This document shows positions 17,215 to 23,339 of a stretch of 64,000 bases of DNA, one piece after another. The stretch comes from Pedobacter cryophilus (lineage in GTDB: Bacteria > Bacteroidota > Bacteroidia > Sphingobacteriales > Sphingobacteriaceae): positions 310,001 through 374,000 of the forward strand of contig NZ_SWBP01000004.1 in NCBI RefSeq assembly GCF_005116455.1, written 5' to 3'. Each line of letters starts with the position of its first letter. Within the stretch, counting starts at the first letter, position 1. The notes below the pieces were generated by a model that worked only from the letters and a program-made list of their open reading frames with translations, had not been told where the DNA came from and did no database searches. Position numbers and translations under genes: made by a program.

Positions 17215-17230
17215 GAGTTTGTACAAACTC
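17215..17230. promoter_or_regulatory. Palindromic operator candidate of the second toxin-antitoxin pair
   Basis: GAGTTTGTACAAACTC is a perfect 16-base palindrome 37 bases upstream of the antitoxin ATG, where toxin-antitoxin complexes usually bind for autorepression. A second inverted repeat (CTCATT/AATGAG) follows. Confidence 0.5.
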
Positions 17231-17250
17231 ATTATCATTTGCAAAATGAG

Positions 17251-17850
17251 TTAAAAGCGGATGACACATCCTTTATATTTAGAAGTTCCAGATGCGCTAA
17301 AAGCTAACATCTGGAACAGCTTGGGAAGCTGGTGGTATTCATCTAGTTTAACATCAATATAAGCGATATGGCGTTCAATCTTAGCAGGATTGAAATTGTT
17401 CTTTTTAGAATTCTGCGCCCTCAATTTGGTGCTGTCACCCGCCAGGAGTTTACCGCCAATCAGATCGAAATTATTAGCTAAGGCTACTGTAGCATGAAAC
17501 ACCTTGCGTATGGCTTTAGGATGATCTTTTCTGAAATTGGCAATAGTATTATGATCGGGAGCCAAACCTTTCATGAGCCACATCAGTTCGATATTACGTC
17601 TGCATTCCTTTTCTAGCTGACGGGAAGAACGGATACGGTTAAGGTAACCGTAGATGAAAAGACGCAACAGTTCAGCAGGGTGATAGGCTGGTCTGCCGTT
17701 ATCAATAAAGTCCATCTCAAAACCATAGTCTTGAAGTTTGATGGAGGAAACAAATAAATCAATCAGACGAACCTCGTTATCTTGAGCTATTGCTTGTTCT
17801 AAGCAGAAAAACTCCGTTTGGTTCCTGTCTTTTCCAATGATGAATTTCAT
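17251..17850 (-). pseudogene. Internally deleted IS1182/IS5-type transposase
   Basis: 199 residues, under half of the ~480-500 expected. The first ~170 residues are the DUF772-type N-terminal domain (DFIDNGRPAYHPAELLRLFI, NIELMWLMKGLAPDHNTIANF, DSTKLRAQNS). The rest of the catalytic domain is missing and replaced by a 22-residue tail (...SKYKGCVIRF) encoded by a separate repeat (17250-17321) that also occurs at 13585-13656. That tail contains a 10-bp inverted repeat, GTTCCAGATG with CATCTGGAAC. It cannot be an active transposase. Confidence 0.8.
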
Positions 17851-17913
17851 ACTTGAAAATACAAAATAGCCACCTTTTTACATCATCAGCCACCTTAGAA
17901 GTTATCATTAATT

Positions 17914-17931
17914 GTGGAAAACAGATTGGAG
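17914..17931 (-). repeat. Gene-tail repeat, fragment G
   Basis: Only the end of the repeat (GTGGAAAACAGATTGGAG) is left; it lies 23 bases before the palindromic site at 17954. Confidence 0.4.
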
Positions 17932-17953
17932 GTTTTTAGACAGTTTGACGTTT

Positions 17954-18075
17954 GGCAAGTTTGTACTGAAATGGCGTTAAAGCATTACTAATTTCAGCTT
18001 GCATAAACTTAATTAATTTGCAGAAAGTTATTTCAAGCAGGTCAGCCATTTTTGTACAAACTTGTTGTTAGCAGC
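17954..18075 (-). other. attC-like palindromic site next to the protease unit
   Basis: A 22-base arm at 17954-17975 (core CAAGTTTGTAC) is the imperfect complement of 18045-18066 (18 of 22 positions). The mismatches are at the outer end and in the middle, as in folded attC sites. It ends in GTTAGCAGC (18067-18075), five bases from the stop of the protease-like gene. On the minus strand the gene is therefore followed by ...TAAC and a palindrome, the order of an integron cassette. The distal R-box partner is not evident. Confidence 0.45.
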
Positions 18076-18080
18076 TGGCT

Positions 18081-18725
18081 TTATTTTATATATTCCAAAT
18101 ATCCTGTTGTATTTAACGATTCTTCAATTTGTTTTTGCGAAAGACTTTTAGTTGGTGATAACAAAATCTCTTTTGAAAGCATTTCTATTGAATTCCAAAC
18201 GTTTTCCTGTTGAAATATTAAAGCGATTCTTTCAAGTTCGTTTGCAATATAATTTATGTCATGTGTTTTTGAGTTTAGCGATGAAAGTAAGCTATTGATA
18301 CTCAGAACCCTAGTAAGGTCTGGCCCTGAAATTTCAATTTCTAATTGGCCTTTAAAGTCACTTCCGCTTTTAAATAGATGTTCGGCAACTGAACCCCCTA
18401 ATAATGTTCCGCCTATTTTGATTGCGGCTAATTGCGTTTGAGATTTTAAATTTGCCGGAAGTGAATTATACATTTCAGAATCTTCATTGAAGGTAACAAT
18501 CGCAGCTATTAATATATTTATATTATAATTTCCATAATTAAATTTTGTAAAAGCATTTCCAGAACCATCTTGTAACAAAGTTACATTCTCGCATGTGAAA
18601 CCAGACAGATATGCCATTAAAATATGCCCACTTTCATGATAAGCATTTTGCTCTTCTTGGTTAGATTCCATTTTTAGTTTGTTACCAGGAGCTAAAATTG
18701 AAAATATTTTTTTAAGAATATTCAT
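18081..18725 (-). CDS. M41 (FtsH-type) peptidase-like protein without AAA+ domain
   Basis: 214 residues. The zinc motif HESGH is at residues 30-34 in NAYHESGHILMAYLSGF, as in the M41 peptidase domain of FtsH, but there is no AAA+ ATPase and no membrane anchor. A later acidic residue in the stretch AVTFNEDSEMYN or GSVAEHLFKSGSDFKG may supply the third ligand. Small stand-alone M41-like proteins of this kind have no fixed role. It is 19 bases downstream of the unknown gene at 18745, likely one operon, and the pair is bordered by GTTAGCAGC and GCTGCTAAC. Confidence 0.65.
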   Translation of the reverse strand: MNILKKIFSILAPGNKLKMESNQEEQNAYHESGHILMAYLSGFTCENVTLLQDGSGNAFTKFNYGNYNINILIAAIVTFNEDSEMYNSLPANLKSQTQLAAIKIGGTLLGGSVAEHLFKSGSDFKGQLEIEISGPDLTRVLSINSLLSSLNSKTHDINYIANELERIALIFQQENVWNSIEMLSKEILLSPTKSLSQKQIEESLNTTGYLEYIK

Positions 18726-18744
18726 TTTGAATTTAATTATGATT

Positions 18745-19191
18745 TCATTTTATCGAATTTATTATTTTGGTGTGTAATTCTTTTAATTTGTTATTTGCCT
18801 GTGGTATTTCTAAAAATATACCAAGAGATTTACTCTCTTGTTCATTATGTGTTTTTCTAGTCATTTGAGCTCGATCATCCAAAACTATTCGACCCAATTT
18901 ATCTTTACTACTTTCCTCAACAGTCACAAACGAGTGAGAAATTGTATCTCTTAAATTCCTCAAATTAACTCCATTTATAAATTCCTCCGATAAATCAAGT
19001 TGTGGCATTTTTGAGGGCATTCCTGAATCAAGTTGGTCGCTAGTTGCGTATGGAATTAACAAGTATAGTGCAATTATTTCACGTACACCTGGTACTAAAA
19101 GAATACTATCATTTCCATCTAAAATATTCTGGGCAATTTCTGAAAGGAAAATAGAATGTTCTCTAAAATTAGTATCTCTGTCTTTAATCAT
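18745..19191 (-). CDS. Unknown protein, partner of the M41-like gene (HEPN-like motif)
   Basis: 148 residues, no recognised family. Predicted mostly helical. The segment NLRNLRDTISHSFVTVEE contains R-x4-H (RDTISH), the spacing of HEPN active sites, but this is a short motif and could be chance. It is upstream of the M41-like gene with a 19-base gap, so the two products may act together, for example a protein released or inactivated by the protease (speculation). Confidence 0.55.
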   Translation of the reverse strand: MIKDRDTNFREHSIFLSEIAQNILDGNDSILLVPGVREIIALYLLIPYATSDQLDSGMPSKMPQLDLSEEFINGVNLRNLRDTISHSFVTVEESSKDKLGRIVLDDRAQMTRKTHNEQESKSLGIFLEIPQANNKLKELHTKIINSIK

Positions 19192-19260
19192 TTGTTTTGT
19201 GTAAAAATATTATAGGAGAAGTTCGGTGTTGTTAAGTTTTTCTCGATTTTCTAGGTGCTT

Positions 19261-19317
19261 GCTGCTAACTAGTATATATGCGCTACCTATAGCGTATATA
19301 TTTCATATATGTTAAGC
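19261..19317 (-). other. Palindromic att-like site adjoining the recombinase gene
   Basis: The plus strand starts GCTGCTAAC (19261-19269) and ends GTTAAGC (19311-19317, which fits GTTRRRY). Between them TATATGCGCTA pairs with TAGCGTATATA (10 of 11). On the minus strand the site reads GCTTAAC - stem - GTTAGCAGC and directly precedes the two-gene protease unit. It ends 17 bases from the recombinase stop codon, a sensible place for the platform's attachment site. Confidence 0.45.
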
Positions 19318-19333
19318 AATATAGCATTTGATT

Positions 19334-20761
19334 TTAAATATTTAGGCTGTCTAACGGACTTTTAATTAAACTAATTTGCTTTGTACTTACATAAGTATAT
19401 ATTTCTGTGGTTTTTGTACTACTATGTCCTAATAGTTGTTGTATGTATCTAATATCTGTACCTGCTTCTAATAAATGGGTTGCAAATGAATGCCTAAGCC
19501 AATGTAGGGTAGGTTTTTGCCTTATACCCGCTTTTCTGCAAGCTTCATTTAGCACTTGTCTTAAAGAACTTATGGCGTATTGATCGCCATATTGGCCTTC
19601 AAACAAATATATTTTCGGTTTAAAAAGCAAGTAATATTCTTTCAGTAGCAATAAAAGTTTTTCAGAAAGCATCACTTTCCTGTCTTTATTTCCTTTTCCT
19701 TTAGTAACAGAAATAAGCATACGTTTACTATCAATATCTAAAACTTTCATATTAATAATTTCCCCTGCTCTTAAGCCGCAACTATAAAGCATACTTAGCA
19801 TAGTTTTATGTTTAAGGTTGTTGCAATTATTTAATATTTTTTCTACTTCTTCTTTTGCCATTACTTTTGGTAAAACACGTTCTTTTTGGGGTCTAATGAT
19901 TTGATTTTTATAATCTTGTTTATTTAATATGTTCTTATAGTAGTATAATACTGCATTTATTAAACAGTGAGTTGTGCTTGTACTAAAATAATTGTGGCTA
20001 GCCATTTTTAAAACAATATCATTTACATTTTGAGGGCTTAAACTTGTGAGCTCTTTATTTATGCTTTTGCAATAATAAATGAAATTGAAAAATGAAGAAT
20101 AATAGCCATGTATGGTATTTAAGCTATAGTTATTAGATTTTAAATGGCTTAAATACTCATTGGGTAGTAAAATATCAGTAATGTAACTTTGTTTCCAAAA
20201 TATAGATTGTAGGTATAAACTTTGAATATTGATATGTTGGTGCAAGGCAACAAAAACTTTCCCTTTAATAGCATTAAGTAGTTTTAAAAGATTAATTTCT
20301 TGCATGGGCATTAAAAATGCTGATAGATTTCTATTGTAGGTAATAAAGTCTAATTCTAATAATTCCTTTTTACAAGCTAAAATATGGTCTGTTGTGATAA
20401 GGTAATATTTGTTGTTTTCTATGATTGCGTTTTTAACTATTACTCTAAGTTTGAAATCATACTTTGGAATTTCAAACCTAGGTAAGGCATGTTGTGGTTC
20501 TAATTGAGCCTGAGTGATAGGTAACCTATGAAAACTATTTTTATTAATAGCCAATCTTCCTTTTGCAGCAATTTGTATAGCATCTAATATCTCTTCTTTT
20601 GCATCTGTAAAAAGTATTTTTTTTGAATAATCATATTTGAAGTAATTTAAAGACAAAAGCCATTTAAATAGGGCTGGATTTTTAAAAAAGGTGTATTTGT
20701 AAATTTCTTTATTATTGTGAGAAATGGCTTTTACATATAGTTGAATTGGTTTTTGTTCCAT
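19334..20761 (-). CDS. Tyrosine recombinase with a long N-terminal extension
   Basis: 475 residues. The catalytic domain is complete: Arg331 (YSCGLRAGEI), Lys354/356 (VTKGKGNKDR), His420-x-x-Arg423 (LHWLRHSFATHLL), His446 (LLGHSS) and nucleophile Tyr455 (TTEIYTYV). A SAM-like core-binding domain occupies about 195-285 (ILLPNEYLSHLKSNNYSLNT). Residues 1 to ~190 form an extra N-terminal part of unknown fold, absent from XerC/XerD. VLPKVMAKEEVEKIL resembles XerC/D and IntI, but the extra IntI helix between patches is not present. No phage genes are nearby. It is on the same strand as the cargo genes that follow at its 3' side. Confidence 0.88.
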   Translation of the reverse strand: MEQKPIQLYVKAISHNNKEIYKYTFFKNPALFKWLLSLNYFKYDYSKKILFTDAKEEILDAIQIAAKGRLAINKNSFHRLPITQAQLEPQHALPRFEIPKYDFKLRVIVKNAIIENNKYYLITTDHILACKKELLELDFITYNRNLSAFLMPMQEINLLKLLNAIKGKVFVALHQHINIQSLYLQSIFWKQSYITDILLPNEYLSHLKSNNYSLNTIHGYYSSFFNFIYYCKSINKELTSLSPQNVNDIVLKMASHNYFSTSTTHCLINAVLYYYKNILNKQDYKNQIIRPQKERVLPKVMAKEEVEKILNNCNNLKHKTMLSMLYSCGLRAGEIINMKVLDIDSKRMLISVTKGKGNKDRKVMLSEKLLLLLKEYYLLFKPKIYLFEGQYGDQYAISSLRQVLNEACRKAGIRQKPTLHWLRHSFATHLLEAGTDIRYIQQLLGHSSTKTTEIYTYVSTKQISLIKSPLDSLNI

Positions 20762-21326
20762 TTTTAGAATAAATGAGTTGTTTTTACTCTAAGTTATAAT
20801 GGATTGTAGAAAATAGTCGTGTATAAACAGATATATCCGTTTATATCCGGATATACATGGATAAAGATTCGCTAATGAAATTAAGGCCTAATTAAAAATA
20901 GTGTAAAAGGCAAAATTTTGATTTGAAATTTATGGACGAGTTTATTCTTTTGCGCTACAATATTGGGCAATTGTAAAGCTATTTCTGTATAGGACAAATA
21001 TAGGGCAATATGCTATGAGTTCGGTATCGGGTATGGGCGTGTTCAGTACGTCTTCGGTCATCCTACGTTGAGGAACGTAGGATGACCGAAGGAAGCCACA
21101 AAGAGTACTGTCTCTATGCCGAGCAGATGCAAGTAGGTTGCACTATCCTGAGTTAAATAAACCTGATGGAAATGGATACCGGCCAAGCGCCTAATGCCTG
21201 TGTGCGTATGAATGTACAGCGGGGCTGGCGATACTAAAGAGTTGATGGCTTGGCTTTTTCCCAAATAGATTCCTTTGGAACTAAAAATTCCCTATTTTCA
21301 CAGCGGAAACATTTTTAACATTCGAC
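20762..21326. other. Intergenic region between recombinase and fabG with palindromes
   Basis: The recombinase promoter should be here. ATATCCG occurs as direct and inverted repeats around the perfect 14-base palindrome TATATCCGGATATA (20842-20855), a possible operator or binding site. Further on lies a large hairpin (21044-21110). CCTGAGTTAAATAAAC (21148-21163) recurs in reverse orientation near 48152. A minus-strand frame at 21058-21264 covers the hairpin and is not protein-like. Confidence 0.6.
21044..21110. repeat. Long perfect hairpin with outer stem
   Basis: The 18-base arms 21052-21069 (starts CTTCGGTCATCC) and 21074-21091 are exact complements around a 4-base loop; CAGTAC (21044-21049) and GTACTG (21105-21110) can close an outer stem. 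Not followed by a T-run. Could be the relic of an insertion element or a structured RNA. Confidence 0.7.
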
Positions 21327-22070
21327 ATGAAATTATTAGAAGGAAAAACCGCTTTAATTACCGGTGCATCTAAAGGAATTGGAAGAAAAATTGCTGAAAA
21401 ATTTGCCGAACATGGTGCAAATGTGGCTTTTACTTATTTATCATCGGTAGAAAAAGGATTGGCTTTAGAAGAAGAATTAAAATCTTTTGGTACGCAGGTA
21501 AAAGGCTACCGTTCTGACGCTTCAAAATATGACGAGGCAGAAAAGCTGATTGGCGATATAGTTAATGATTTTGGGACGATTGATATTGTGGTAAACAACG
21601 CCGGAATTACCAAAGATGGTTTGCTGATGCGTATGAGTGAAGAGAATTTTGATGATGTGATTGAAGTGAATTTAAAGTCGGTTTTTAATACCACCAAAGC
21701 GGCTTCTAAAATAATGATGAAGAACCGTAAAGGGGTTTTTATTAATATGAGTTCTATTGTTGGGGTGCAGGGAAATGCTGGTCAGGCTAATTATGCAGCT
21801 TCTAAAGCGGGTATTATTGGTTTCTCTAAGTCGGTAGCTAAAGAATTAGGTTCTAGAAATATTAGGACTAATGTAGTAGCGCCAGGGTTTATAAAAACAG
21901 AAATGACTGATGTTTTAGACCCTGAAGTGGTGAAAGGTTGGGAAAAAGATATTCCGTTAAAAAGAGCAGGCGAAACAGAAGATATAGCCAATGTTTGTGT
22001 GTTTTTAGCTTCGGATATGAGCGCTTATATTACCGGACAGGTGATTTCTGTTTGTGGGGGAATGTTGTAA
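21327..22070 (+). CDS. fabG: 3-oxoacyl-[acyl-carrier-protein] reductase
   Basis: 247-residue short-chain dehydrogenase. It reduces 3-oxoacyl-ACP with NADPH in fatty-acid elongation. The cofactor motif is TGASKGIG (14-21); NNAG follows; the catalytic Ser (MSSIVG), Tyr and Lys (YAASKAG) are all present; and the C-terminus AYITGQVISVCGGML is the usual FabG ending. General SDRs can look alike, but length and the typical MRMSEENFDDVIEVNLKS and MTDVL segments favour FabG. It is followed by a short tandem repeat. Confidence 0.88.
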   Translation: MKLLEGKTALITGASKGIGRKIAEKFAEHGANVAFTYLSSVEKGLALEEELKSFGTQVKGYRSDASKYDEAEKLIGDIVNDFGTIDIVVNNAGITKDGLLMRMSEENFDDVIEVNLKSVFNTTKAASKIMMKNRKGVFINMSSIVGVQGNAGQANYAASKAGIIGFSKSVAKELGSRNIRTNVVAPGFIKTEMTDVLDPEVVKGWEKDIPLKRAGETEDIANVCVFLASDMSAYITGQVISVCGGML

Positions 22071-22212
22071 TTAGTATCAAGATATTAGTATCAAGTATCA
22101 AGATATTAGTATCAAGTATCAAGATTTTAGTATCAAGTATCAAGATATTAGTATCAAGTATCAAGATTTTAGTATGAAGTATCAAGATATTAGTATCAAG
22201 TATCAAGACATA
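22070..22212. repeat. 21-bp tandem repeat (about six units)
   Basis: Unit AGTATCAAG-TATCAAG-ATATT, with the last T/A varying (ATATT or ATTTT) and one AGTATGAAG variant. It begins right after the fabG stop codon and ends 17 bases before the next reading frame. The unit contains the heptamer TATCAAG twice. Slipped-strand length variation is likely. Confidence 0.9.
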
Positions 22213-22276
22213 AGATTAAAGAGTTGGGATGAAAGTTCTGGCTCTTTTTTTGTTTAAATTGCTTAAAAATATAGCT

Positions 22277-22999
22277 ATGCAAAACAACAGATTTATACTT
22301 CCGGCTTTAATTATGGGCATTTGCCTTATTATTGTTTCGCTTTTTTTAGCTAGTGGATTAAGAAACATCAAAAGTGAAAAATCTATTAACATCACAGGTT
22401 CGGCAAAGCAGTTGATTGTATCTGATTTAGGCATTTTAAAAGGGAATTTTAATATTTCGGCAGCTACCGCACAAGATGCTTACCGCGAATTGGAAAGACA
22501 AAGGCCACTGGTGATTGCATTCTTAAAAAGTAAGGGTTTTAAGGCTGCGGATATTGATTTAAAAACCATTAGCGTTTATCCGCAATATAATTTTGGGCCA
22601 AATGGGCAGCAATTGGGTGTGAGAGATTATGTAATTAACCAAATGTTAGAGGTGAGCGCCAAAGACGTGAATTTAATTAAAGAAGTTTCTATTTCTATTG
22701 CCTCATTATTTGAGCAAGGTTTAAATTTTAATGTGAACCCGCCAGAATATTATTATACCAAACTAAGTGATGTGAAAATTAGAATTCAGGCTGAAGCAGC
22801 TAAAGATGCCATGATAAGGGGCGAAAAAGTAGCCGAAGCCACCAATAGTACATTAGGTAAATTAACCAGTGCCCGTATGGGGGTTTTACAAATTACGCCC
22901 GAAAACTCTAACCAAACTTCTGATTATGGTATAAATGATGTGAGCTCTATCCGTAAAGAAATTACCGCCGTAGTAAGTGCGAATTTTGAAATAGAGTAA
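22277..22999 (+). CDS. SIMPL-domain (DUF541) protein, membrane-anchored
   Basis: 240 residues from ATG 22277 (a frame extension to 22229 adds 16 implausible residues). It starts with MQNNR and a single hydrophobic helix (ALIMGICLIIVSLFLASG), a signal anchor placing the rest outside the inner membrane. The SIMPL fold follows: INITGSAKQLIVSDLGILKG, KSKGFKAADIDLKTISVYPQ and AEAAKDAMIRGEKVAEATNS. Related E. coli YggE is linked to oxidative stress, and the precise function is unknown. Two bases separate it from the DUF3253 gene. Confidence 0.82.
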   Translation: MQNNRFILPALIMGICLIIVSLFLASGLRNIKSEKSINITGSAKQLIVSDLGILKGNFNISAATAQDAYRELERQRPLVIAFLKSKGFKAADIDLKTISVYPQYNFGPNGQQLGVRDYVINQMLEVSAKDVNLIKEVSISIASLFEQGLNFNVNPPEYYYTKLSDVKIRIQAEAAKDAMIRGEKVAEATNSTLGKLTSARMGVLQITPENSNQTSDYGINDVSSIRKEITAVVSANFEIE

Positions 23000-23001
23000 A
23001 T

Positions 23002-23241
23002 ATGAATTTTTTATATAAAGCTTTTATTTTGGCTTTAGCCGAGGAGCGAGGGGAGATTTCGCCCAGAGAAGTGGCTGCAAAATTTCCAAAAAACGAATGG
23101 CATAAAGCTTTACCTGATATTAAATATGCCGCCTGGCAATTATATACCGATGGAAAAATAGAGCTGATACAGCAAGGAAAAGTGTTTAATTCTGAGGAAG
23201 AATTAGGCGACGATTATAGAATGAGACTGAAAAAGAGCTGA
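23002..23241 (+). CDS. DUF3253 family small protein
   Basis: 79 residues. The family pattern is recognisable: ILALAEERGEISPREVAAKF, then WHKALPDIKYAAWQLYTDGKIELIQQGK, a small winged-helix-like fold ending in RMRLKK. Function unknown; DNA binding is possible. Two bases after the SIMPL gene, so probably cotranscribed with it. Confidence 0.7.
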   Translation: MNFLYKAFILALAEERGEISPREVAAKFPKNEWHKALPDIKYAAWQLYTDGKIELIQQGKVFNSEEELGDDYRMRLKKS

Positions 23242-23339
23242 TATAATTGATCTATTTTTCTCCTGATGGCTTAAATGAAAAACTCCTGTTAAAAACATTT
23301 TCAATCCCTGTTCTAAAATGCCATATTTACTAATTAAAT

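Noticed and set aside
18081-18725. Full FtsH protease
   Set aside because: Only the HESGH peptidase motif is present. There is no AAA+ domain or membrane anchor in the 214 residues.
19334-20761. Prophage or ICE integrase
   Set aside because: No phage structural, replication, conjugation or tra genes adjoin it, and no tRNA-derived att duplication was seen. A cassette-type or stand-alone recombinase fits better.
21938-22177. Reading frame across the 21-bp repeat
   Set aside because: The repeated SIKILVS peptide arises because 21 is a multiple of three; it starts inside fabG in another frame and has no start context of its own.
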